A stretch of DNA of 20,128 nucleotides from Podochytrium sp. JEL0797. Taxonomy: Eukaryota > Chytridiomycota > Chytridiomycetes > Chytridiales > Chytriomycetaceae. Positions 10,301 to 19,183 of this stretch are shown here, in pieces (the first letter of the stretch is position 1; every line of letters starts with the position of its first letter). Where the stretch lies: NCBI GenBank assembly GCA_027596195.1, contig JADGJG010000434.1:1-20128 (forward strand). Reading direction: 5' to 3'. Position numbers and translations under genes: made by a program. The notes below the pieces were generated by a model, which was not told the DNA's origin, ran no database searches, and saw only the letters and a program-made list of their open reading frames with translations.

Positions 10301-12321
10301 CTGACTTCACTCTTTGATCCATTAGCAAGAGAGCTTTTACTCGCAGATACTGATACGGGCTGTGAAGACGGTTTGGCGCTCATTCCAGAAGAAGTAGTCG
10401 AAATTTTGTTGCCACTTGCGATTGAAATTTTGCTCCCAGATCCACCTTCGCAATTCGACTCGCCCATAGTTTTTATGATACTCTTGTCGCTTGACATGCT
10501 GTTGTTGCTTGCTTTGAAGTCGACTAACTTTGCACTCTGAGTTGTTGCCGCGATTCCAGACGGCGTCGACACCACGTCCCCCCAATTTGGTTCGTCAAAG
10601 CCTTCAATACCAGGATACATGGCTGTGATAAGGGGCTCAATTTTGGGAGGAGCTGCAGAAGTTTGGGTTATCATGGATGCATTCAAGTCTGCGCCGAACG
10701 GGTCGGAAGAACTTTCGGAATCGGACAAAACTTCGATGGATCCGCTCATCATTTTGTTGAATGAACTGAGTACGGCATCTTCTTCAACTTCGGCTGCTGC
10801 AGCTGGTTTATTTGGCTTGGTTTCAAATTGTTTGAGGAATGAATCCACTGTTTTCGAGCTCGATACTCCTATTGTGGTCGCTGCTGGCCATTCTGGAGCA
10901 TCTGATTCCATCAGCTCGACTGGTTTTACAACGTCCATTATTGTTGCCATAGGATTGTTGCTGTTGGTGCCAGTTGCCAAAGATTTTTTCAAGCTGTTCA
11001 ACGAGGACGTCTTGGAATCAGTGCTCTTGGATTCGCGACCCGCATCGCGTCCCCAATCAGTGTTCATCTTCTTTCTCTCATTCGCGAGCCATTCGTCACT
11101 TGAAGTCACCGAATTTGCATATTTGGCATTGACGTTGTCGAGGGAACTCTTGTTCGATTCCGTCGCTTTGGGACCAGATAATGATGGAGACGAGGCAGCA
11201 GCCCATACGTCAACTTCCTCGTTCATCTTAAAGCCAGATATTGCAGCAGATGTATGCAATTCCTCCGCCACAGGCTCTGCGCATTCGATGGGCGCCTTTG
11301 AAAACAACGGCGACTTGAACTCGATTGTATCCGACACACTACCCATATGGTGCGAGTTATTTCTCGACCGCCTTCCAGCTCCAAGAGACACGCTCGTTTC
11401 CAACTCCACCACACACTCATTCGCGACCGATTTGGCATACACCGTTTCCACAGGCGCTCTCTTCCCCATCCCTTCCACCGCCCCCCGCTTCGCCTGTTCC
11501 TCCAACACCCCTCTCCCACGGAAACTCAGTCCACTCTTCCGCGCCCCAACACGCTCCTCAACAGGCTTCGTATACCTCAACGTAAACTCCCTTCCCATCT
11601 GATCCCGCTTCTTATCCATCCCAACACACGCCTTCCGCGCATCCTCAATCACACTCTCGGTGGCACCCGCTAACGTGTTTTTCCATGTCGCTGCGCGGAT
11701 TGTGCGTGGGAATACTTGCGGGAGGGCTTTGTGGAATCCCATGATATGAACGGGCGTATCTTGCGGATTCGCGATGAAGGCTTTGGGAAGGGGTTGGAGT
11801 ATGGAGAGGTAGGCGGGTGTCACGATTTCAATGCCTAGATCTGTGAGAATCACCATGCGAGATTCGGTTGCCGCGAGGGACGGGTCGGATGGGTGGTTGT
11901 TATGGGTGGTGCCAAGAGTCGACGACGGATTCGCGGATCCATTGCGCGAGTGGGTTCGTGAAATGTTTGGAGTCGACGTTTGTGACGACATGGCGCTGTT
12001 GAATCGTGGGGTTCCACCGGGTGTCCGTGAATTGGCTTTACCGACGCGTTTTTTGGAACGCGATTGAATCCGGCCCGACATGCCTTCTTCGCGGAGCAAG
12101 AGTTCGTCGACTTGGTTGTTGTAGATGGCGCGTGGGATGTAATCGAGGTCATAATCGTTGCTTTTGGAGGCGATCTAAGTATTTCTGCGAGTCAGCTATC
12201 AATGGCAACGAAGTGGGACGGGGAATACCGGAACAATCTCCTTCAAAGGTCCGGATGGAGTCACTTTAGCAACGGAGGTCTTGGGTAACGGCGAAGATGG
12301 AGCAACAACCGCCTTCTTCAT
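7398..12321 (-). CDS. Large low-complexity protein with degenerate sphingosine/ceramide-kinase-like C-terminus
   Basis: Six exons on minus, joined by consensus and frame: 12321-12229, 12174-10233, 10179-8110, 8059-7718, 7667-7524, 7477-7398; every phase closes, giving about 1556 aa. Introns are 46-54 nt. After a short N-terminus, a compact stretch at about residues 134-200 (MVILTDLGIEIVTPAYL...) looks folded but is not recognised. Residues of roughly 280-1300 are Ser/Thr/Pro/Lys-rich and probably disordered, with a poly-proline run (LPPPPPPAP). The last 200 residues resemble the PH-like plus diacylglycerol-kinase catalytic module of sphingosine/ceramide kinases: KVWAEGIMTMVYG, then CLVDRFEKEPPKL where kinases have a NPFGGKG loop, then VVVMSSEFTPKLL where they have VVxxGGDGxxxEV. 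Both nucleotide-binding motifs are lost and the protein ends soon after, so it would be a pseudoenzyme. The fold call is my own alignment by eye. The start ATG at 12321 is supported by the first exon ending in phase with the second. Confidence 0.7.
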
Positions 12322-12410
12322 TGTTTAGGATTCTTCTTTATTGTTTCGCGACCCAATCAGATTTCATGCCCCCAAACCCACCACGCGTTCGCACTTTCGC
12401 AAGATTGAAA

Positions 12411-12860
12411 TTAATGATCATCGTCTCCAAGATCAAACACAGCCCATTGAGCAAGAGCTCGCATCGCAATCGGGGTGGTCAAGAGTGATGACGTGCAGGC
12501 TTGATTCTGTCGAAAGGACCCACAAGATCAGGAACTCGCTTAATTCCAGGTAATACAACTTACAGAAAGAATCTCTGCAATGGATTGCGACTGCATGAAT
12601 GACGACCCCCGTCCACTGTCGCTGGATTTGGGATTGCTCTGCTGAGTCCCGTCCGTTGCTTTCGGCGCTGCACCACCAGCATTCGCAAACTCTTCTCCAA
12701 ACATTGCAGAGTTCACATTCGAAGTAAAGGATGCGGGATGCCTGAGCGGAGAAGCTCCAGATGAGATGAATGATGGCAAGCTCCGTGCGGATTCAAAAAC
12801 GCCAACAGAAGGTATAGATGTCGTGGATGCAGCTCGAGTGTTCTTGATGTTCGATCGCAT
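12411..12860 (-). CDS. Small two-exon hypothetical protein
   Basis: Exons 12860-12564 and 12506-12411, joined in phase 0 by a GTAAGT donor and a TTTCGACAG acceptor (intron 57 nt), give about 130 aa. The chosen ATG at 12860 has a CACC context; an in-frame ATG at 12902 would add 14 residues, and the frame stays open to about 13016. The protein is Ser/Asn/Gly-rich, with a more ordered end: a helix-like MQSQSIAEIL across the splice and a final ALAQWAVFDLGDDDH with an acidic tail. No family was recognised. An AATAAA on the minus strand (12337-12342) lies between its stop and the ATG of the next gene at 12321, which argues for two separate genes. The intron joining two sensible segments is the main evidence that the gene is real. 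Confidence 0.55.
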
Positions 12861-13023
12861 GGTGCATCTGGTGGCGTTTCGCAGTGATGGGGAGATTCGC
12901 ATCGCAGAGTGGGCTCGGCAGGGTTTGCACTTTTTTGACGTTTTTCGGCAAACAACCTCCTGGAATTCGAAAGGGCGTATTGGGGATTTCCTTTCTTCAT
13001 TTTCTAAATATCTCACTCACTAG

Positions 13024-14019
13024 TCAATAAGCAGGTCTCCTCAATATCACACTCCACACCTCCCTCGGAATCGCACCAGCCAACGCGTTCCCATCCAACC
13101 TCAACGTATTCAACCTCGGAAGCAGACCCAACTCGCGTGGAATCGGACATTGCAGATTGCAACCACACAGTTCCAACGTTTCAAGCCGCAAAAAATCCCC
13201 AAATTCCACGGGAACCGCGCAATTCAGCGGGATCGCGTTGAGTTTGAGGGAGACCATGTTCTTGAGATGATTCCATTCAAGCGGGATGGGACCAGAAGCT
13301 CGCGTGTTGCTAAGGTTCAAGAGTTCGAGTTGATTGAGACTTCCCCATTCAGACGGCAGCGATCCACAAAGCGATGGATTGCAATGCAGTGTGAGTTGAG
13401 TGAGTTTCACGAGCTGGCCCAGTTCAGCCGGCATTGCTCCAAACAACCTGTTCTTATCGAGACGAAGAACTTTCAATTGCGACAGACGCGCGATACCGAC
13501 GGGAATCTCTCCCTCGAGACTGTTTCCGCTCAAATTCAGCACCTCGAGAGTCGCTAAATTGGCGATTTGAGGATGAATTTGACCGATGAGGCCGCATTCA
13601 CGCATATCAAAGTGAACGAGATGCTTCAAATCGCACAGAGGGGCAGGAATGGATGCGTTCAGCACTGTTTCAGTACCTTCTTCGACTGTCGTGATGCCAC
13701 TCCAATACACGCGCGTGTAGATTTGTTGTAAAGCGAGTGGCAACCGAAACAGGATGCGATCCCATTCTCGGTCCATCTGCACACGAGTGCGAGTCTTGTC
13801 TGGCGCAGGGAGAAGCTTTCTAAAGCTCGCAAGGGTAAATGACTTGGAGAGGATGAGATTGCGGAAATCTGTGGAGACGGCTTGGAATGGGAGGACTTGC
13901 TTCAGTGGGATCCACGAAAGGATGAGAGTTTTGATCTCATCTGGGAGATGGGGAATGGGTGGTGGTTGTTCGTGGGCATCCAGGGATGGAGAAGAAGGAT
14001 CGTCTTTTGAACTGCGCAT
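13024..14019 (-). CDS. F-box-like/leucine-rich repeat protein with plant-type LRRs
   Basis: Single exon, 331 aa, starting at the first ATG (MRSSKDD) of an open frame. After a Pro-rich leader, residues of about 24-60 (LPDEIKTLILSWIPLKQVL...) read like an F-box: Leu-Pro followed by two amphipathic helices and a basic end. From about residue 130, eight tandem 24-25-residue repeats follow the plant-specific consensus LxxLxxLxLxxNxLxGxIPxxL, for example LEVLNLSGNSLEGEIP. No transmembrane segment or kinase follows. F-box/LRR proteins usually recruit substrates to SCF ubiquitin ligases; that role here is inference from architecture, and the F-box match is by eye. Such intracellular LRR proteins resembling plant receptor ectodomains are numerous in chytrids. 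The gene is in tandem with the small gene downstream at 12860. Confidence 0.8.
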   Translation of the reverse strand: MRSSKDDPSSPSLDAHEQPPPIPHLPDEIKTLILSWIPLKQVLPFQAVSTDFRNLILSKSFTLASFRKLLPAPDKTRTRVQMDREWDRILFRLPLALQQIYTRVYWSGITTVEEGTETVLNASIPAPLCDLKHLVHFDMRECGLIGQIHPQIANLATLEVLNLSGNSLEGEIPVGIARLSQLKVLRLDKNRLFGAMPAELGQLVKLTQLTLHCNPSLCGSLPSEWGSLNQLELLNLSNTRASGPIPLEWNHLKNMVSLKLNAIPLNCAVPVEFGDFLRLETLELCGCNLQCPIPRELGLLPRLNTLRLDGNALAGAIPREVWSVILRRPAY

Positions 14020-14509
14020 TTCTGGAGTCGTTTTTTTTCCAAATCTGAGGCCCCACTCAATTTTTAGAGTGCCTTTCCCACACGTCAAGTTGAGGACCTG
14101 TCATTGTGGCATTCTGCTTACACATTAGCACTGAGTTGAGGTGACGAGAAATGAAAGACGCTTGCTGGGCGCTGGGTCGGCCTACGGAACTGCGCAGGAG
14201 AGACGCTTTTTTTGGAATAATTGTCCGACTAATATTTCATCACCCCCCTATCCGGCGGTCTATCGGTATCGGTGGTTGGGTCTTGTCCTGCGTGGTGGGG
14301 GGTCCCCGTTTGGTTTCCCCATGCGGCCATGCAAAAGAAACGCGTCCACCTCATGTAAAACCCGATTCCTCAAAAAGCACAATTCATCTCGTTTTATTCG
14401 TCAATAATAAAATTCTTGCATACCCTCCAAATGACGTGGGTTTTTTGGATTTCTCGTCCATCTTTCTATCCCAATTTTTTTTCTGCTCGGGTGATCTTAT
14501 TCGCAAATA
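14020..14509. other. Intergenic region upstream of the F-box/LRR gene
   Basis: No gene supported. It should hold the promoter of the minus-strand LRR gene on its left side and the 3' UTR of the minus-strand gene ending at 14510 on its right. A minus-strand AATAAA lies at about 14393-14398. A long open frame on the plus strand crosses it but has no coding character. A G/C tract with GGGGTCCCC is near 14298. Confidence 0.5.
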
Positions 14510-15412
14510 TTATTCTTCGTCGTCCAAAACAAGCACCATCTCCCCAATACATACAATCCAGTCGTTCTCGGAGCCGTCTGAGGAATCCACCAAATGCGGA
14601 AAGTATTTTTCCACGTCTCGCAGTGCCGTCTCGTTGCTTTTGAGGATATTCGTTCGGAACGAGAGAGAGTGGTTGGCTGTGTGTGCGAATAGGCAAAGGA
14701 ACAATCAGAAACCGGTTCTGTTTGACAGCGTCAATTTATTGGCACACGCATTTCATTTGGATTGTGTTCGCTGTGCGGATCGCTTCGTTCGTTGGTACGC
14801 CGCAGTCACGCGCGTTGAGATTCGCCTTGGCGCATGTGCACCTCGGAATCTCCTCCCACTCTGCTCAATCTCTCTGCTCCATCTTGACACTCAAAGAACT
14901 TTTCGGCTCATCATCTAACTGGCAAAAACTCGATTCTCACATGTCGTAGCCGGGATCCGTTCGTGACACGCCTTGGATTCGTCAACGTCATGATCGTGAT
15001 GATGAGTCTTGACGATCCATTCGGAATGCTCCGTATCGAGAACCAACGCATCGCCGCCTTCGAGTTGTTGCACGTTGGGAACAAAAAACTGGCGCTTGGA
15101 GTTCACAGGCAACTCGCATTCATGTTGCGGGTCGGCGTCGTGTTCCTCGACTTTATCATCATCATCTTCGGAGTCGGAATCGTCGCAAGGTGCATCGACA
15201 GGATGTTGGACAATCGTCAAGTCCCAAAAGACGGGGGTTTCATTCATGGTGTGGCAGCAAGGGTGCGTTTCGGGCGGGTTGGAGGCGAGGACGGCCGAGA
15301 GGCTGAATGTGGTGTGTGACGGATCTATTGAGTCGGGTTCTGGGAGAGTGATGAAGTGGCCGTGGAGGTGGTGGAGGGGATGGCGGCAGGCAAGGATGCA
15401 AACGCCTCGCAT
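14510..15412 (-). CDS. Hypothetical acidic/His-rich protein, exon structure unresolved
   Basis: The first segment starts at ATG 15412 (MRGVCILACRHPLHHLH). It is Cys/His-rich at the front, has an acidic tract (DSDSEDDDDKVEE) and a well-formed block QFFVPNVQQLEGGDALVLD, then HHHDHD. It runs into a stop at 14915-14917 unless spliced at a GTGAG donor beginning at 14940. A middle stretch on the same strand (about 14863-14736) has a protein-like Cys-rich frame containing RCTCAKANLNARDCG. A third segment (14676-14510), following a CACACAG acceptor, reads ALRDVEKYFPHL...DDWIVC-like and ends LDDEE-stop. The frames of the three pieces can be linked only with weak splice sites, so I do not assert a single join; two genes are possible. 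No family was recognised. It is divergent from HEM1, sharing the 320-bp region 15413-15731. Confidence 0.45.
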
Positions 15413-15731
15413 GTTTTCTTCTTTATTTTTTTTTTATCCATGTTTTTTTTCTTTCTATCCTCTTTTCTCCGCTAGGGGGAACAAGGGAACAATGGGGTCG
15501 AAACGTGATTTTCTCCGTGAAACACGGCTGAAACTGTTTTGGAGATGGTGAGACAAGACACGTCGCGTTAAATGAGAATAGGATTAATAGCGCACGACTG
15601 TATACGTCCTTTAATGAGAAAGAGATGAGAATTAATAAGAACGACTCGTGACCCCCCATCGTGAGTCACGATTTTCGGTTTTTCGTGCCATGGATCTCTC
15701 AGTGACAAAAAAAAAAGCATTACGAAATAGG
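15413..15731. promoter_or_regulatory. Divergent promoter region between the acidic protein gene and HEM1
   Basis: About 320 bp between two divergent ATGs. The side near 15412 is very T-rich on the plus strand (runs of 8-10 T), which on the minus strand gives A-rich sequence upstream of that gene. The HEM1 side has a TGAGTCA element at 15662-15668. An ATG at 15690 is in frame with HEM1, but 15732 gives the better N-terminus. No TATA box was identified with confidence. Confidence 0.5.
15662..15668 (+). promoter_or_regulatory. TGAGTCA, candidate bZIP (Gcn4/AP-1 type) site upstream of HEM1
   Basis: A perfect TGAGTCA heptamer, flanked as GTGAGTCACG, lies 64 bp upstream of the HEM1 start at 15732. 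Fungal Gcn4-family bZIP factors bind this sequence. It is a single copy, and a heptamer occurs by chance often enough that function is only suggested by its position. Confidence 0.35.
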
Positions 15732-17896
15732 ATGGAAGCCCTTGTCACTTCAGCCACGCGCACTTGCCCGTTCCTCGCGCGCACGCCGGTGTCTGCGCTG
15801 CGCCAGATGTCCTCAGTGTCTGCGCTTTCGTGTCCACACGGCGCTTCTTCGCGCGACGTCAAGACTTCTGCGCCCAAGGCCCAGATTTCGTCCGTCTCCG
15901 CCGCCGCGCAGGCTGCCCAGATTGTGCAGGCATCGCCCAACGCGGCGGCGTCGCAGTTGATGAAAAAGGCAAAAGAGTGTCCCGTCTTTGGAAAGGCGCT
16001 GGAGCTGCAGAGTGTGCGCCGCATGGCTACTCAAAAGTAAGTCTTGTTCTTTTCTTTCTTCTTTCTTCTTTCTTCTTTCCATTGGGGGCCTGGTGTCCCA
16101 TTGGGGGCCGTGTGCGCCGATGGCGTAATAAGGCCAAAATGATCGCATTTTCATTTCCATCACCATTACTAAGCAGAATATCAAATACAGCGACACCACC
16201 ACCACCCGTCCCCTCTTTGAGTCCATGCCAAAGGTCTACAACAACGTGAAGCCTCAAAAGATGGTCCCTTCGACTCCAATCGCGTCGGCTGCTGCTCAAA
16301 CCTGTACCGGGTCTGGTTTCAACTACGACGAGTTTTTCATGGACCAGCTCGAAAAGAAGCACAATGACAAGTCGTATCGTTACTTCAACAATATTAATCG
16401 CCTTGCCAAGTTGTTTCCCATGGCTCATACGGGTACCGGTGAACATGTGACCGTCTGGTGTTCGAACGACTATCTCGGCATGTCCAAGCATCCCGAGGTT
16501 GTTGATGCCATGAAGTGAGTATTTGTGAGCTGAGTCGTCTCGAGTGGGTCGAGGTGGCCGGCCGCGCGCGTGGCGGCACGCGCCATCGTGGGCGAGCGCG
16601 AAGTGCAAAGAAAGAGACGGAGCCGAGCGAAACGAGGCGGTGGGCATGGCTGGCGGGAGCGAGCGCTGAGAAGAGTGAGCGAAGCGAACAAGTCACCGTG
16701 GACAAACCCAAAAAATATCCCCATCGTATCAATACTCACCAAACTTGTCAAACAGAATGACCATCGACAAGTACGGCGCCGGCGCGGGCGGAACCCGCAA
16801 CATTGCGGGCAACGCGCAACTCCACCTATCTCTCGAACGCGAACTCGCGTCCCTCCACAGCAAAGACGCGGCCCTCGTGTTTTCGTCCTGCTTTGTCGCC
16901 AACGACGCTACCTTGTCGACCCTCGCGTCCAAAATGCCCGGATGCGTCATCTTTTCCGACGCGAGCAACCACGCGTCCATGATTCAAGGCATCCGCAACT
17001 CGCGCGCCAAGAAGCATGTGTTTAAGCACAATGACATGGAGAACCTTGAGCTTCAGTTGCAGCAGTACGATCTCTCGGTTCCCAAAATCATTGCCTTTGA
17101 ATCCGTCTACTCCATGAGCGGCTACGTCGGCCACATCAAAGAAATCGCAGCCCTCGCCAAAAAATACAACGCCATCACCTTCCTCGACGAAGTCCACAGC
17201 GTGGGCATGTACGGAGAAACAGGCGCCGGTGTCGCCGAGTACATCAACGCCATGGACGACATCGACATCATCACGGGAACCCTCGGCAAAGCGTACGGCG
17301 TGGTCGGAGGATACATTGCCGCCAGCACGAACCTCGTCGACATGGTGCGCTCCTACGCTCCCGGCTTCATTTTCACCACGTCCCTCCCCCCCGCGGTCGT
17401 GAGCGGTGCGTTGACGGCCGTGCGTCATCTCAAGAAATCCCCCGTCGAGCGAGCCGGACAACAACTCCACACGCGCATGCTCAAATCGACGCTCAGTGAC
17501 CTCGGGATCCCTGTCGTTCCGAACCCGTCTCACATTGTGCCCATCCTCGTTGGAGACGCGGAAACGGCCAAGAGTGTGAGCGACGAGTTGCTGTCTCGGT
17601 ACAAGATTTACGTGCAGAGCATCAATTACCCGACTGTCGCGGTGGGTGAGGAACGGCTCCGTATCACTCCTACCCCAGGACACGGGCCGGAGTTGATGGA
17701 TGGGTTGGTTGGGGCGCTTAAAACGATTTGGGCGGAACGTGGGTTGAAGATGGAACAGGATTGGGCGAATGAGGGGGGTAGAGCTGGTGTTGGGATTGGG
17801 GAGACGGTGGATCAGTTGGTGAAGGCGGAGGATTTGAGGCAGATGGTGGATCGTGCGTATCCGTATGCGTTGGACACTTTGGCGGGGAAGCGTTAA
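15732..17896 (+). CDS. HEM1: 5-aminolevulinate synthase, mitochondrial
   Basis: PLP enzyme condensing glycine and succinyl-CoA to 5-aminolevulinate, the first step of heme synthesis in the mitochondrial matrix. Exons 15732-16036, 16191-16514 and 16756-17896 give 589 aa; both joins are phase 2. Intron 1 has a GTAAGT donor and a TACTAAG branch site 14 nt before the TACAG acceptor. The ATG at 15732 gives [15 protein letters not shown], a basic, Ser/Thr-rich targeting leader of fungal type; an ATG at 15690 would add 14 residues. Three Cys-Pro heme-regulatory-type dipeptides occur at residues 12-13, 34-35 and 83-84. The catalytic core is intact: [37 protein letters not shown] and TLGKAYG, in which Lys388 (codon 17288-17290) should bind PLP. 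The C-terminus ([10 protein letters not shown]) is complete. The CP motifs imply heme feedback on import or stability. Confidence 0.96.
16047..16110 (+). repeat. Pyrimidine microsatellite and short direct duplication in HEM1 intron 1
   Basis: The first HEM1 intron (16037-16190) begins with an imperfect TTCTTTC repeat (about 16047-16079), followed by two adjacent copies of a roughly 19-bp unit containing CCATTGGGGGCC. The branch site and acceptor follow. It looks like local slippage within the intron, with no coding effect. Confidence 0.7.
16515..16755 (+). other. HEM1 intron 2, unusually long and GC/purine-rich
   Basis: At 241 nt this intron is four to five times the length of most introns in the window. 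It opens with GTGAGT and closes with AAACAG. Inside are GGCCGGCC, a 7-bp hairpin GCGCGTG/CACGCGC at 16566-16583, and a purine-rich Gly/Ala codon-like stretch up to about 16690. No open frame of interest was recognised. Confidence 0.75.
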
Positions 17897-18523
17897 TTTA
17901 GCGGATAGTGAGGGAGAGGGAGGTTTTCTCTCGCTCTCTCGCTGTTCTGTTTGAACGCTTTTTTTGCTGTTGTTGTGTTGGAATTTCATTTGGTTTAACC
18001 CTCCTCCGAGTGTCCCTTTTTTTCGTGCCGCACTTCCGCCCCCTCTCTCCCTTTCACTTTCTGTTGTTTGTTGCTGTTCCCCCTTCCTTTATTTCAAACT
18101 TTTCTGTTTTTTGGTATGTCGCGTGCGGAAATTAAAATATGGGTCTTTGAGGAAACGGATTTGTCTGCTCTCATGGTAAGAAATGCAGAAGCAAGTCGCG
18201 TGTTTTCGACTATCGGCTGCAGTCGCTGTGTCGCGATTCGGATTGCGTCAACGAAATAGCCCAAATCCGAGGTTCTCGGGAAGGAAACGCATAATTACAT
18301 GTAAAAGTAGGATAGAAATGACTTTCATTGAGTGCGAGTTCATAAATATAAGCAACGCCTTCGTGACATGTCCCGCCCGTGGCGGGGAGGAATCTAAATA
18401 TTTTGCCGCTTGGGGTGGCACACTGTCAAGTGTGAGCCCCTTCGAAAACAATCATGATCCACAATTAATTCCGTCTCGTCCCGCCGTGGCGGGGGGTTAA
18501 ATTGTTTACACGAAGGCTGTCAA
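17897..18523. other. Intergenic region after HEM1, with GC-rich hairpin cluster
   Basis: It begins with the T-rich HEM1 3' UTR (to about 18115). A 47-codon frame from the ATG at 18116 (MSRAEIKIWVFEETDLSALM) includes an internal GTAAGA and might be a first exon, but no matching acceptor was found, so it is not called. From 18371 to 18505 three hairpins are packed together (annotated separately). The last base is just before the ATG of the next gene. Confidence 0.5.
18371..18505. repeat. Cluster of three GC-rich hairpins
   Basis: Hairpin A: CCCGCC (18372-18377) with GGCGGG (18381-18386). Hairpin B: GGGG..CACACT (18412-18424) with AGTGTG..CCCC (18429-18440), loop GTCA. Hairpin C: CCCGCC (18480-18485) with GGCGGG (18488-18493), enclosed in an outer ACAATT (18461-18466)/AATTGT (18500-18505) stem. 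A and C share the core TCCCGCC(C)GTGGCGGGG, so one may be a copy of the other. The flanks are AT-rich. They could be small mobile GC clusters or 5' regulatory structures of the following gene; the sequence alone does not decide. Confidence 0.75.
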
Positions 18524-19183
18524 ATGTCAACTTTCCGTAAAAACATTCCGTGTAAACAAATAATGACCCAAATCCTCTCTCTTCCCCTCTCAAACACCCC
18601 CGTAACGCATTCAAGAGAGTATGCCGTACCGTATCATCAAACTCAAAGCGGCCCGCCAGTGCGGACACCGTTTCAACCACCTGTTGCGCACCCTGACGGG
18701 TTGTTTCACCATCCATACCACCACTACTACTACCACCCGTTTCACGCGCAGCAACATTATTTCCATGACCCTCATCAGCAACTCAACTACTTGTATACCC
18801 AACAAAAACAATACCAACAAGGCTTTCATTTTGGGGTCCCACCCGCCTCCGCGTGTATTCCCACCACGCAGCAATTATACCCCCCTCACAACCCACCATT
18901 CCATCACTATCGAGCGCAATTACATCCATCATACTTCATGCACGCAGCTGCAACACTCCCAAATCAAAATACTCGCCGCGTCCAACCTGCGGCAGTGCCG
19001 GCAGCTCCACCGGCACCACGCGCAGTCAGAATCTTTGCCGATGTTGACGATATGCTGGGAAAACCGGATTGCGGGTCGAAAAAGAGAAGGGTGTGCAGTG
19101 AGGCCGATAGGTCGAGTAGTGTAGATTCGGAGAAGGTTCAGTGTGAGTTGATGGCGGTAACGAAGCGAAAGAGACAGAAGTGA
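18524..19183 (+). CDS. Hypothetical His/Tyr/Gln/Pro-rich protein with basic tail
   Basis: Single frame of 219 aa from ATG 18524; an internal ATG at 18563 is an alternative. Residues of about 45-150 are rich in His, Tyr, Pro and Gln (HHPYHHYYYHPFHAQQHYF), typical of a disordered, prion-like segment. The tail is different: RIFADVDDMLGKP, then KKRRVCSEADRSSSVDSEK and a terminal KRKRQK, two clusters that could be nuclear localisation signals. No known domain was recognised. An AATAAA follows the stop at about 19189. Its composition suggests a nuclear or RNA-associated protein, but this is weak inference. The strong compositional bias with a clean stop and poly(A)-like signal supports a real gene. 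Confidence 0.6.
   Translation: MSTFRKNIPCKQIMTQILSLPLSNTPVTHSREYAVPYHQTQSGPPVRTPFQPPVAHPDGLFHHPYHHYYYHPFHAQQHYFHDPHQQLNYLYTQQKQYQQGFHFGVPPASACIPTTQQLYPPHNPPFHHYRAQLHPSYFMHAAATLPNQNTRRVQPAAVPAAPPAPRAVRIFADVDDMLGKPDCGSKKRRVCSEADRSSSVDSEKVQCELMAVTKRKRQK

Noticed and set aside
10619..11602. Long open frame (327 codons) on the plus strand
   Set aside because: It is antisense to the second exon of the large minus-strand gene and arises from that gene's Ser/Thr-rich codon use. The minus frame joins neighbours with closing splice phases; this one does not.
14151..14918. 255-codon open frame on the plus strand
   Set aside because: No coding-like composition or domain, and it overlaps better protein-like segments on the minus strand. 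It begins in the likely promoter of the LRR gene.
16826..17989. 387-codon open frame on the minus strand over HEM1
   Set aside because: Mirror of the GC-rich third position of the ALAS exon. The plus frame has a complete PLP active site.
18116..18259. Short frame MSRAEIKIWVFEETD with internal GTAAGA
   Set aside because: It looks like a possible first exon, but no acceptor joining it to the next gene in frame was found. It is left as a note in the intergenic entry.
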